A DNA stretch of 64,000 bases from Siderastrea radians (taxonomy: Eukaryota; Cnidaria; Anthozoa; Scleractinia; Rhizangiidae). The first letter of the stretch is position 1, and the number at the start of each line of letters is the position of its first letter. The translations under genes and the position numbers were made by a program. Under the pieces are notes generated by a model, which was not told where the DNA came from, did no database searches, and saw nothing but the letters and a program-made list of their open reading frames with translations. The stretch spans positions 64,733,858 through 64,797,857 of the forward strand of contig OZ024889.1 of the NCBI GenBank assembly GCA_964017195.1. The letters are read 5' to 3'. Below, in pieces: positions 33,705 to 44,812 of this stretch.

Positions 33705-33739
33705 TTAAGCAAAAATCGCACCCTCTAAATCGCCCTTAA

Positions 33740-34120
33740 AGGGCTACGTCACGACGATTTTGCTATTTTAGGTCAATTCTGTGCTAAAATCATTACTAAG
33801 TGCCTTTACTTATACACAAAATGCTCCTGTAAAACTATGAGGAAGATATCAAATGAATTTTATCAGGGAGAGCTAACCATAATAATTTTGGGGGTGATTT
33901 TTGAAAACGTAGCATCAAAACTTGAAAAAATTGGGCCAATTTTTTCAAGTTTCAATCCATTTTCATCCATGCCATCGGCAGCGACAGACGGCAGGAAACA
34001 GTTTCAGTCCAATAAGATAGTCTTTAATAACAATGCTAGACCATTATCTTTGGAATTCAATTGATGCGAAGACACTTTTCAGCATTTTAAAAAATACTAA
34101 CATAGCGTGACATAACCCCG
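33740..34120. mobile_element. TTAA-type MITE, AGGGCTACGTCACG family
   Basis: 381 bp, TTAA at 33736-33739 and 34121-34124. It shares its left TTAA with the end of the preceding MITE and its right TTAA with the next. Confidence 0.8.
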
Positions 34121-34124
34121 TTAA

Positions 34125-34784
34125 GGATGTTCGCGCTAATTGCTTCTGCGCATCCTTACTGCGCACGCAATTTACTTCGCGATGTTATGCCACGTCATAC
34201 ATTGAGCGGGCGCGCTGTTGAAGAAATGTGGAGATATATAGCGCTAGTGGACACTTAAATATCTATGAATGGGTTTAACTCTCTTAAATGTTCGGTGACC
34301 CCATATTTTCTTTTGATAGATCACTTTCTTTGTCGATTATCTACGTTTTGTGAAAAATTCAAGAAAATCTGTTATGGAAGTTTGATTTTTTTCAACTTTT
34401 CTGCCCTCACATCATCGAATTCTACTATTATTGTAGCTGCACGGTGTTTGCAAAAGTCCGTCTTATTAGAGGTTGAGTTTAACTAAAAGGATGACTCCGG
34501 TTCAAATTATTTACTTGAAAGACCCACTTAAATAAAATGTGACAGAGAAAGTGGGTCTACAGCGAATCATTTTAAATATTTTTCAACTAACAAGCACTGA
34601 GGCCATGTCGAGTTACGAGGACCGATGTGTCAAAATTGGGGTAGTTTTTCGCGCGTTTTATTTCGAAAACGAAGTCGGTGACCCCCCCAATTTTTTTGCA
34701 TTTCTGACATAGGTAACTCATTATCTGACTGTAGCCAAAGTATGAAAAAAATCTGTGTTGTAGAAGTTTTTCGTGCGAACGTCC
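34125..34784. mobile_element. TTAA-type MITE, GGATGTTCGCGCTAA family
   Basis: Ends GGATGTTCGCGC and GGACGTTCGCACG inverted. Flanking TTAA sites are shared with both neighbours. Confidence 0.8.
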
Positions 34785-34788
34785 TTAA

Positions 34789-35415
34789 GGTGGCTCCTAT
34801 AGTTTAATGACGGCGCGCGCTGACGATGTGAGCTGTAGTAATCTGCACGCGCTCACATGAAATCGTAAGATTTTTCTGACATTTTATGACGTCAGCATAG
34901 CCAACAAAAGCAAAGTTAACAGTGAATTTTCTCGCGTTTCCTTGGGTGAATTTTTTTTAAATTTTGTACACTTTGAGATACTAACGCTACCTTCCACATA
35001 CTATTTTTTGGAAAAATTCTGTCCGAGCAATTCAGTTGAATGGTGAAAAATAAGAAATCACGTGATATCGGTGAAACCGTCTGAACGACCCCATATTTTT
35101 TCCCCCTGCAAAATGTTAGTAAAAACCATTTTCACAAGATAGGAAAGTTTAAAAAAATTTCAAGGAGGGAAAATCAAAATATTAAAGAATAAAGATGAAT
35201 TTATGGAAAATTTCCGTCATTCTTTAGACGTTTTGTTGCCACGACAATGGCCCATGCCTAAGAAGCAAAAACTGAAAAATAAGGGTAATTATGTTGGTAA
35301 CCTTTCTGGCAAATCACAGGAACAGAACTTGCAAGATAACAGGACTAGGGTTTTTTTTGTAACTCTTGCCTGCATGTTGGTATAGTCACTTTTGTAGAAA
35401 CTCTAGGGAGCCACC
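34789..35415. mobile_element. TTAA-type MITE, GGTGGCTCCTA family
   Basis: Ends GGTGGCTCCTATAG and GGTGGCTCCCTAGAG inverted; TTAA on both sides (34785-34788, 35416-35419). Its termini resemble 62533-63404. Confidence 0.8.
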
Positions 35416-35419
35416 TTAA

Positions 35420-36458
35420 AAAAACTCTATGTGTGAATTTACCACAACGGAACCAATAAGAAATATTAGAAACGATAATGTAATAGCCTTAGTAATATTT
35501 TAGGCAACATTAGAGGGTTCGATTGGTTAAGAGACGGAATGGATAATTAGCTGAAAATATGAAGTGGATTCCCGCATCGTGCCGAGCTTAGCAAAGCCTA
35601 AAATTATAGCTTAGTTTAGTGCTTATCTAATAGCGTTATTAGCCGTCAATATAATGTTGAAGGCGACTAAAAGAACAGGTGAATGCAGGTGGGAGTGTCT
35701 CCCGCGCAACCTAATAATGAAAGCGGATAGTAAATAAACTTAGTTCGTAAATATTTAGCTGTATTGGTTCCACGATAAACTAAATTTTAAAAACTAAACT
35801 AAACCAAAACATACATCGTCACATTATTATTAGCGAATAGTGGCAATATGTGCCAAAATTTAGAAAAAAAAATTCAAAATTGCTCCGAGTTATATCTCGG
35901 TTCTGCTCTGTACGTATGTACCTAAACTTCATTAGACAGTAACAGCATGCAAAGAGAGCGAATGCTATATAAAGGCGGATGCTAAAAATATAAGCCTGGC
36001 AGATAGTTGTGTAGCTTTTATCCTGGGTATTGTTGGCTTTATTGTTCTCTTTCCAATCATGTGAAGGGAGCTTTCGTTAAGACATTGCTTGACAATGTGT
36101 AGCGGTATTCTTTTATTTATAGGTATTTAACAAATTTCCTCCAGTTTTCCGTGGAATTATTATGTGTATGGGCTCTTATTTCCCTCGATTTTCGTCATCT
36201 AGGCGTAGCCTCGGGAGTCCACAACTTATTTTAATAGGGTCATGGTTTAAGAACCTTTGCGGCGCACAACTATTCCAAATTGACAGGAGTATACCCGCCT
36301 GCCCCCCCTCAACCACCCAGCCCTCCCCGGGATGGGAACTTGTTGCCAACTCATACGACGTCTAGTAATTTTTAATTATTGTTTTAATGGGAGTAAAAGC
36401 GGCTTTCACACTTTCTCCTGTGGTTGCAATTTTACACTCTCACAACCTTAACAAGTAA
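35420..36458. other. Intron 1 of copy A, middle part
   Basis: From 35828 on it aligns with copy B near 52803 (TTAGCGAATAGTGGCA). No gene or RNA seen. Confidence 0.5.
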
Positions 36459-36595
36459 CAGTGGAACCCCAACATAACGAACTCCTATATAACGAAGGCC
36501 GGTGTAACGAACGATATTCTTCAGCCCAGCAATGGAAAATGTATGGAAAAGAACCCTTGTTATAACCAACACGTTTTCCCAGTCCAGTCCATTGT
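36459..36595. mobile_element. pogo-like MITE remnant (TATAACGAA family)
   Basis: Left end CAGTGGAACC followed by ATAACGAA repeats; the right end is worn. A sister with a better right end (TTCGTTATATCG, CCACTG) lies at 53636-53806, so the insertion predates the A/B duplication. Confidence 0.6.
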
Positions 36596-36924
36596 ACTGC
36601 GATCCTCCGCGAAGAGATAGATGTGACGAACGTGAATAATGTGACAATTCACAATCTAATGCATGCCCATGATCACCGGCCGCCCCCTTCCCCTCCGGTA
36701 AGGTAAGTACGTTTCCTGGACATGTTTCGACAGATGTCCTGAACTGTAAAGATCAAAACCTTTTCGACTGTGACCTACGGAGTGATTTAAAATTATGGTG
36801 ATCTGTATTCAGAGCTGCCTCCACAAAGGGAGAGTTATTTGCGAAAATCTATCCAACTTGCATTTATGAACAAGGAATCTCCAGTGATAAATATGCAGTT
36901 ATACTTGACAGTATAATCCGATAT

Positions 36925-38305
36925 TATTAAAAACTGGACTAGGTATATTGGATTTCTAGCATTTTGATTGGCTGAACGGAACTAGGCTATCAGCTCATAT
37001 ACCTGCTGCGACAAATATGGTCAATGAACACTCAACAACAAAGTGAGCTGAAAGTTTTTTCCTCGCGAGCCACCCGAGGAGAAAAATGGACGAGAAAAAC
37101 CACTTGGCAGCGAATTTAAATTAAGCAGAAATTCCAACATCGTCACCAACAAGCATCACCAACAGCGTCGTCTAACACAAGTCAAAATTGTTTGAAGAAA
37201 CTGTGCAGAAATAGAAATTTAAGCATTAAGCGTCGTGTTTACAGTTAATTTCTTTCATCGATCGTCACGTCGATCATTGAAATTGAACAAGGGAGGTTTC
37301 ATCAGGAAAGCTTTCCACTTCAAAATATCAAGACAAGACATCCAAAACACAGTGAAATGAGGCAGGAGCATTTAATAAAAACTATCACACATTCATGGCG
37401 AGTCGGTGCGAAAATCATGAAGCAGTCTAAACAAGTACTCAAAAAATACAGCGGCAAACTACCAAGAAGGAAGGAAGGGCGAGATTTTTTTCGCCTTTAA
37501 CACGCAAAATTGACACTGGTTTACCTGCACTCGTTGTAGCTCTGTGTTCCAACAGGTCCAAAAGCTCAGATAGCAATCGGATGCCATGTAAACGGAGTTG
37601 AGTCGCTTTTCCAGTTGTTTGAATGTTGTTTTTAAGCTTACCATTCCGCCCTCAACCTCTAAACCGAGAACAACTGCATTTTGCACTTTGCATTTAACAA
37701 ACTATGATGGTGACTTCTAATGTTCCTCACTACAGTAATCTTGCTTCTGAGCTGCATGGAAATTACCTCTTCAAGTTCAAATTTGTTCTGTCTTCAGTTC
37801 GATGAAACACGCACATGATGGCTCCGTTGTGCGAACAGATTACAAACTTGTTCAGTTTGAACTCCAGCAGCTAATATGGTGAAATTGTACAGCTTCAATC
37901 CGCTTTGAACGATGATAACAACAATATTTCAGGAAAAATCAAATATGTACCATATTTCAGAGCCAATAATTAGAAGATTTCTTTCCAAAACTTGTGCTAC
38001 TTTGTTCACTTTCGAGCAGTTTTCATTGATTCATTCAGCTTTGCAATGAAACGCTGCAACACTTCGCAAGGTTTTGGCGCCTTTTTCGTTCAGTCATGTG
38101 AGCGATTCTTGTTCCGTTTAAATTTCTTTTCTCATTTTTCCCTTTCTTTCTTGATTTTTTTTTAATAGTGGTTAAGTTTTTAATAAAACAATTATTCTAC
38201 TCGGGCTTGCTGGATATCAAATGATTATAACCAACTCGGCGCTACGCGCCTCGTTGGTTATCTATCATTCGATATCCAGCGCGCCCTCGTAGAATAATTG
38301 TTAAA
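36925..38305. mobile_element. 1.4 kb insertion in copy A with terminal hairpin
   Basis: Copy B is continuous across this point (near 54215-54245), so A carries an insertion. Its right end is a hairpin (38187-38304) with arms AACAATTATTCTAC plus CTGGATATC around a GGCGCTACGCGCC centre. The left end is not precisely defined and no ORF is convincing. Confidence 0.55.
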
Positions 38306-38694
38306 TATAGACCAAGGATACCGGAAAAAGAAAGACTTCTTAAAAGGACAACAAACTCAGCCCAACTGATAGCACTGGCCTGGGGTTCAATTCTGGGCCA
38401 CCTGCTTCCTTTTGTGTCAAGTATTTTTAAAATAGCCTGGGATACTCCATATGCGTACTGAAACTATAATACGATAGAAAAAGGCGGAAGTTGAAAACTG
38501 TAGGGAAAAAATGTACCGAATGATAGAAGACTGAGAGACATAGTGCGAAGGAACAAACTCAGCTAGTAATGGTTCTTATGGCGGCGTGAAAGAGATGAGT
38601 TTCGTGTCTAATTTCACATTGAGTGTCCCGTGCGGTGAGTGCCGTGGTCAGCTGATTCGTTACTTTTTTTAATGATAATTGCCCCAGACCTCAC

Positions 38695-39523
38695 CTGTCT
38701 CATTGTGTAAGGAAACATTCAAGTACGCCCTTTTAATCGAGTTGATTTCAGCTTCACACTCCTCCACACTTCGAATCATTCCTCTGAGAACTCCCATCTT
38801 CATGTTTTCGATGTACTGCAAAATACCTGCTTTGTGAGTTTTCAGTTTTGTTTCTATGAGTTTCACATCCTCCGCTTTGTAAGGCTTGTGATGAAGTCCG
38901 AGACCGTTGTAAACACCGTACCCATGAAGGCATATTTCCTGCCAGCAGAACAAATTCGGCCCCATCATCCAATCACCTGCGTAGTAATTCACATCGTAAG
39001 GTCGACCGAACTCATGTTGGAGATAATGCTTCACTTGGGCGAGCGCCTTCCTCTCCCGGGGTTTCAGCTTGTCTGCGTTGACGTCTTTGTTGTTAATTTC
39101 CTTAAGTAAAGCCAGAGCGGTGTCCGTCCGTTGCTTGATGATGGAAGGCGTTGGATCGTAGGCAACATACTCCTTTTTCACTCTTTCAGTGATGACGTCC
39201 GGTTCATAATGAACATCATATGGATGGAGTTTGTAGTATGTAGCTTTGACGCGACCGAGGAATTCAGCGAGGCCGATTCTTCTCGCCTCCTCTGAAAAAC
39301 TACAGCTGTTTGAGTCGGCCATTGTCTCTCTTTCTCCTCCCTTTTTAGCACAGGAACCTTCCATGCCAGACGCAGAAACTGCAATCAACGTGATGATTAG
39401 GATGACTACAGCTACGGCCAGCACGGAAACTGTGATCAGTCCCCCTTTTGAAAATCTACGTCGACTGAACATGGCATCGGTTTTCTCGATAATCATCATT
39501 TCTGATCTTTTTCCGGACTCCAT
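38695..39523 (-). pseudogene. Copy A exon 1
   Basis: 829 nt, 276 codons plus one base, ATG at 39523, donor GTGAGG. Open throughout. Contains the hydrophobic helix, a short stalk with a MEGSCAKKGG segment, and the N-terminal domain half ending LNVSLHNETG. Confidence 0.88.
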
Positions 39524-39640
39524 GACTGGCAGAAAGGTGCAACAAGAACTGCAAGCAAGCCACTCTAAAGCTGCGTCTTGTACAACCTACCTCCCAAATG
39601 CAAGGGTTGTCGGCTTCTGCAAGGTCGCTCCCGTTACAGT

Positions 39641-39649
39641 CTTTTATAA
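39641..39649 (-). promoter_or_regulatory. TATA-like box of copy A
   Basis: TTATAAAAG on the minus strand, 118 nt above the start codon. This is the uninterrupted version of the site where the MITE landed in copy C. Confidence 0.5.
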
Positions 39650-40531
39650 CCGACTTTGGAAAGACAATGGTAACACCTACTGTTCTAATCCCGATTATCC
39701 GAACTTTAAAACGCAGTGACCCTGGTTTATTTATGAGCATTTACAAGTGATGGTCGTAGCATCTTTGAGCGGAAAAAGTATGAGTTGTGAGTCAGTATAC
39801 AAGTTCCAACAGGCTTCGTACATTCCATGTTCCTGAGTGAAAAGAAAAAAAACATGAAGTGAATCATGTGAATATTTTGGCTGTCTTGAAATTGCTTATT
39901 CAGTACAGTTTCCTCTGAAAAAAAAAAATACCGTGGTTGCTCACCTAGATCTTGTTCGATGATGTATTTAGTTTCGAGTTACGTCAGGAACATACACATC
40001 CTAGCTTCTATATAATCCAAACTATTTTCATTAATTGACTGAATCCGGGTAAATAGAGATTTGCAAACAAATATCCGGCCAATTATTCCTTGGCCACACA
40101 GGGCGTTATTCTGAAAGATGGAAGCCGTAGTGAGTAAGTTTTCCCGACCCTTTTTTCCTCCCTCAGGGGAAGTTTCTTATGTTGCGTGCAAGTGGTTCTG
40201 TGCTTTATTATGAACTTAATCCCGTCTTGACTTTGTATATTACGGACACGTGCTTTACTGAGAAGTAAACTCTCGAAATCTAATGCAAATAACGTATAAA
40301 ATGACGATCTTTGTAATTTTTTCCGTGCGGTTCCAGTAGTCACAAACAGACGCATCTATATCTCTACGCAAACCAGGGATCTTTCTCGAGGGAGGATAAA
40401 GAGGGTCCTGGAAGCCAAGAAGTTGATTTACTTCCATCTCTGCTGTGTGACCGCGAAAGTAATTACAGATTATTTGCTTATTATTCGTTCTGAAGATACT
40501 TTATGACGTGACTATAAACTCTCTAGTGCCG
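39650..40531. other. Spacer between head-to-head first exons (A unit)
   Basis: No gene, RNA or complete repeat recognised. Only its left edge resembles the C-unit counterpart. Confidence 0.45.
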
Positions 40532-40541
40532 TTTATAAAAA
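40532..40541 (+). promoter_or_regulatory. Fossil TATA-like box
   Basis: TTTATAAAAA, 137 nt upstream of the plus-strand exon fossil, in the shared context CTAGTGCCG. Confidence 0.4.
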
Positions 40542-40668
40542 CACACCCAGGGAAGTGACTGAAAAAACCGACGACCCTTGGATTTGACGGTCGTACAGGG
40601 CGTTCTAGAGATTTCGTTTACTGGAGTAAATGGCTTAGTTTTAGTTCTTGTTGCACCCTCCGGCAGTC

Positions 40669-41055
40669 ATGGAGTCCGCTTAAAGCTCAGAAATGATGAT
40701 TGCGGATTCGAATATCACGTGGACCAAAAAGCGGATTATTACAATTGTGCTGTTGGCCGTAGCTGAACTCATCCTAATCGCAGGAATCGCATGGATTACC
40801 ATTTCTGCGTCTGCCAAGAAGAGGGAAAAAAGATCGTCCGGTTCCATTCCCATTCAAGGTGGAGAAGGGAAGGTAACGACCACGTCTTCCCCAGAACAGC
40901 TTCTCCTTCAAATAAGTGTAGTTTTTCAGAAGCATCCCAAGGAATCGGCCTCTGTGAATTTCTTGGTCACGTAAAGGCTACGTATAGTCCTAGACGTCAC
41001 CATAGACAGAGCGAAAATGGAATACGTTGTCCACAATCCTACCCCATCCGTGATA
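40669..41055 (+). pseudogene. Inverted, truncated DUF885 exon 1 fossil (A unit)
   Basis: ATG is kept but codon 5 is TAA. Then SSEMMIADSNITWTKKR, a hydrophobic helix and a frameshifted remnant around EASQGIGLCEFLGHVKAT. Ends at the equivalent of TPSVI. Sister of the fossil at 9434. Confidence 0.85.
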
Positions 41056-42489
41056 CCCCTCCTTTTTTCAATTTCAGCAGTTAAAAAAATGTGATCACAC
41101 GTATTTCATATATTCACGTTACAAAGACTTCCTTGTTTAGCCTTGATTGTCTCCACCCCCCACCTCCCTTGAGAGAGCGTTTCATCTTCCTGTCAACAGA
41201 ATTTGGGAATTTGGTCGAGAACCTGCACACCGTGGGGTATTGATTGTCACATACAGTGACACGTCCACACCAAAGGCGTTCGTTACGTTTAGGGAAGTCG
41301 CACTAAATAGAGTGCAATATGTGACTAAAATGTAGAAAATATTATAAAAGTTGCAAGTGCAAAAAAAAAAATTTAGAAAGGAACATCAGTCGCCAGTAAC
41401 AAATTGATTCTGAAAATGTTGCCATGACGGCAAGGTGTATAACTTTGTCGAAACGTGGTCGACATATTTCAATATTAAGGTGTTGGTATAGGCTCCTGGT
41501 CCCGTCAGCAGTGCACATCCTGTGCAATGGTTGACAATTTCGACCCCACAGCTGATTTATTATTTTTTTTATTGAAGTTTCCGTTCCTCTTGAGGCCAGT
41601 AGAGAATCCTTTACCTATAGGAGCAAATTTTGTCGGAAATATGAAAAGCTACCTTACGAGTTGAACATTGAGGAGAGAGAAGTGATGGGGTGCGGGAGGG
41701 GATCGAAGGGTGGAAATCCTTTTTAGCTCTTATCGATTTTCAGTCCACTTGTCTATTAACTAAAATAACTTTTTGGGGTTCCTGTCCTCTGCACTACACA
41801 CTGTTTTTTTTTTTTACTTCCTCTTATTTCTTTTAGCCTGCGTGGCAGGCATTAACGGGGAAGAGGAGCTACGCCTGCTACGCAGGCTTATTTCTTCCTT
41901 CTTTTTTCCCATATTTAGTGCTTGGTAAAAATTATGAAACAAAATTTTTGTCTACTTCCTGCAAGTGCAGGTTACCAAAAATCAATGGTGCAAGAGGTGC
42001 GGTTTAGAGAAATTTGGTTATTCCTTTATACAGTGTCAGTATATTCCTGTGATTTTGAGCACAATAATTATTATTCCATATCTCTAAATTAAACGGCTAC
42101 CGATGCAAAAGGACCGCCGTGAAAAACAGGGCCAGTTTAGACACTTTCATACACAAATTAAAAGTCACCAAAGGTTACCCCGCACAAGGGGTAAAACCAG
42201 CTAAAACTAAATTGGTATTTTAGATTGAACCCCTCATTACTTCACAAGTTTTCCCATTCAAAAGTTACTCTAACAAGGGCCAATCTCGCAGGCAGCCTGT
42301 TGAGCGGCTGAGCTACAAGAAAGAAAAAGTATGCTCGCGGGTATTGGATTTAGAGGATCAAAACCAGCAGCCTCGCACACCGTTTGTTAGCACTATTTGT
42401 TTTCGCTTGACTAGGCATTTTTCAGCTTGAAGACGCATTTTCTTTCTACGGAAATTGTTTTCTTTCACTTCCATTTTCACCTCCCGTAA
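41056..42489. other. Unit-internal spacer shared with the C unit
   Basis: Colinear with about 9878-11300. It contains a small hairpin at 41837-41888 (arms AGCCTGCGTGGCAGGC and complement), a widely dispersed type of short palindromic repeat. No gene. Confidence 0.6.
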
Positions 42490-43343
42490 GGGACCGGTGA
42501 TTATTTATCGCCTGGTGGTGGTGGTGGTGGGGGAGGGGGGGGGGGGGAGGAGGATTTTGGGGGATAGGTACACTCGATTTCACGTTTTAAGAAAGGGGGG
42601 ATCACTGAGTGAAACTAAGACAGAAAGGGGGGGGGATGAGTTTCATGCTAGAGATTCATGGCATGATAGCTTCAGCTTTAGAAATATGGGTCCTTCAAAG
42701 CGAGTATAAATGAATAAATTTCATAGTGCAGGCAGTTTTAGATGCATTTCCAGCCAATTCAGAAAACCCAAATATAAAAAATTTCCCGGGGGGAGCATGC
42801 CCCCGGACCTCCCTAAACGGTTTGATCAAGAACTTGTATTCGCCCCTCTTTTTTGGCTGCTTCAGTATCTTGAGTTGGCACGCTCCTGGCTTTCCGGGGA
42901 TTTTCCCTCCACAATTTCGCATCATAAGCATGGACATAGACTTAAACTTTATCCAAGAACCGTAAAATCAGGTTCAAAAATCGTGCAGACAGTTCATTTC
43001 AGTATCAAACGTTTTGACCAGATATGAATTCTGGATTGTATTTGTGAGTTTTAAACTTGAGTTGTTTTCAGTTTTCCATGAATTTGTGTCTAAATTTCCT
43101 GCAGGTGTTTCAGACATCTGTACATGGAACAGATGGAAAATATATATAAACATAGTATAAGAGCCGACAAACAACGACCGAGGAAGTTATTGGTGTATGA
43201 GGAGCAAAGAAGTTGGGGAGGGGGTACATGAAAAAATGACCATTGCTTGAGGGGGATCAGTCATTCAAAGCTGGTTTCATACCAAAATTTCCCGACCCCC
43301 TTCCCCCATCACCGTCCCCAGGCGATAAATAATGACTGGTCCC
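42490..43343. mobile_element. PIF/Harbinger-type MITE, 854 bp
   Basis: Inverted ends GGGACCGGTGATTATTTATC and complement of GGGACCAGTCATTATTTATC, flanked by TAA (42487-42489 and 43344-43346). It is inserted in the terminal region of the pogo-like MITE. G tracts follow the left end. Confidence 0.8.
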
Positions 43344-43346
43344 TAA

Positions 43347-44056
43347 GCGGGCACTTCCCGAAAGCGGACACCAAACTGCCAGAACTGCGGTCCCAGCAAT
43401 TTCTCCACTACAACTATGCATTTATAACCTCCTGTAAGTGGACAGCTCTTGAAGCGGAAGCGAGAACACCTTTTTGAAGTCCCAGGAGCTTAAATAACCT
43501 CCCTTAAAATATAAGTGGACAAACCTTCGAAAATCAACCTCACACGACAGTTCCACTCCATTTATACCCCACACCTCTGTCCAATTGCTTGCTTTTATAG
43601 CCCTAACCACATAAAATTATTTTAAAATCCAATATGTCTGGGACCAGCCGGAAAGGACTACCCAAGAGTTGGTTAATTTCGAGACATCGAATGGTTAATA
43701 CTATACGTGACTTCCATAAAACAGCTTTATGTGTCAACATTAATTGCTGTTTATGAAACTCAAACAATAAGAGGCAATCATTCTTGCTGCACAAATATCA
43801 CATGAAATGAGTCTTCTTGAAAAGTATACTCGCAGGTAGCTCCACATTGTCTTCGACACCTCAGTTGACTAGTTTTCTAGTTATCATTGATTTTGCTGAG
43901 TTTTTTAGCCCCATTGGAGACTCCGACAGACACATCGCCACGAGTTTTCAGTTGGAACGTGCCCATGTGATTTGGAAGGCATGACTGTCACACCCTAACC
44001 GTTAAGATGCTGAGTCTTTCTAGGGTGTCCGCTAATGGGAGGTCCGACTATACCTG
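43347..44056. mobile_element. pogo-like MITE, sister of 11570-15025
   Basis: Aligns with the C-unit MITE but without the LINE; right end followed by TA. Its left terminus is disrupted by the Harbinger-type element. Confidence 0.6.
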
Positions 44057-44441
44057 TAAATCCTCAGCACTCAACGATTAAAGGCACTCAAGGCTTACCA
44101 AGAAATTTTCTTTATTAGTTGACATTTCAGTGATGCTGAGGTAGCAAATTCTAAGCGAACTACATTGTCTCGCTATTTTACACTTTTCGGCTTTATTTCT
44201 TTACCAAAGGAGTGAAGCTTGTCACTTCTAATACTAGGAATAATCCTCAGTTTTTTCCACATTACTAGGAGCTGTAACAGTTCTTTAATTTTCAAATGCA
44301 ATCAGGACATTTCCGGCTGAGGAGAAGGTTGTAAAATAATGGCTATAGCTCTTGATGTACTTAGCTAAATAGCAATAATAGCAACAATAATAAAAATCAT
44401 CTTACATCAAAGCAAACAAAAAGTGTTTTGAAAACATTGTT

Positions 44442-44548
44442 CAGTCAGTCAGCCAGTCAGTCAGTCAGTCAGTCAGTCAGTCAGTCAGTCAGTCAGTCAG
44501 TCAGTCAGTCAGTCAGTCAGTCAGTCAGTCAGTCAGTCAGTCAGTCAG
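44442..44548. repeat. (CAGT)n microsatellite
   Basis: Almost pure tetranucleotide array 3' of copy B, counterpart of 15399-15640. Confidence 0.92.
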
Positions 44549-44620
44549 TTAGCCGAGTTCATTTTAAAAGCTCTTCTAGGAAAAAAAAAACTTATTATTC
44601 CTTGCATGGATTCATGAAAA

Positions 44621-44812
44621 TCAAATATAATGTTCGACGTCTTTCGGTATCATTGGCCAGCGGACTGCTTCTTTTCGCCTTTTTGCTTCGGTTTTCTTTG
44701 GTGGATTTAGGATGACGTCACAGCCTTCCATGGTCTTGTCTTTTACACAGGCCACGTATTTTTTCACGTGGTCCGATAGGTAAGCCAGAGGAGAGGAACC
44801 CTGTGCAAGGAC
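44621..44812 (-). CDS. Copy B exon 9 (last)
   Basis: 192 nt including stop TGA (44621-44623). Encodes VLAQGSSPLAYLSDHVKKY to DVEHYI, residues 744-806. The last part is highly basic. Confidence 0.9.
   Translation of the reverse strand, partial: VLAQGSSPLAYLSDHVKKYVACVKDKTMEGCDVILNPPKKTEAKRRKEAVRWPMIPKDVEHYI

Larger units (their letters stand above)
31928..33735. mobile_element. Outer TTAA-type MITE, carrying nested copies
   Basis: Ends AGGGCGATTTAGACGG and complement of GGGCGATTTAGAGGG; TTAA follows on the right, GTAA precedes on the left. Its two dissimilar halves are present in reverse order relative to the inner copies, so it inserted in the opposite orientation. It has been opened at its central TTAA by 32089-32675 and, in its right half, by 32790-33704. 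Confidence 0.75.
15776..39523 (-). pseudogene. DUF885-family gene copy A, nine exons, two disabling lesions
   Basis: Exons: 38695-39523, 31161-31332, 26520-26780, 24482-24709, 23834-24088, 21888-22073, 19030-19152, 17500-17631, 15776-15967. Eight of nine match copy B in length and phase apart from exon 1's stalk. Exon 3 is 261 nt instead of 259: two extra bases near 26730 shift the frame and give a stop within about 15 codons. Exon 7's acceptor reads CAT where copy B has CAG. The key motifs HEARPGHHTQ and EGWALYAE are still encoded. The introns total about twice those of B because of many MITE, LINE and ribozyme insertions. An assembly error could explain the indel, but the lost acceptor is independent support for decay. 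Confidence 0.85.

Noticed and set aside
38360..38410. tRNA-like A and B box words (also near 54986)
   Set aside because: Cloverleaf pairing is not met and the two paralogous sites disagree; at best a decayed SINE.
38834..39109. Plus-strand ORFs opposite DUF885 exon 1 (also at 6440, 55419, 59521)
   Set aside because: They recur only because the exon itself is conserved; they are antisense shadows.
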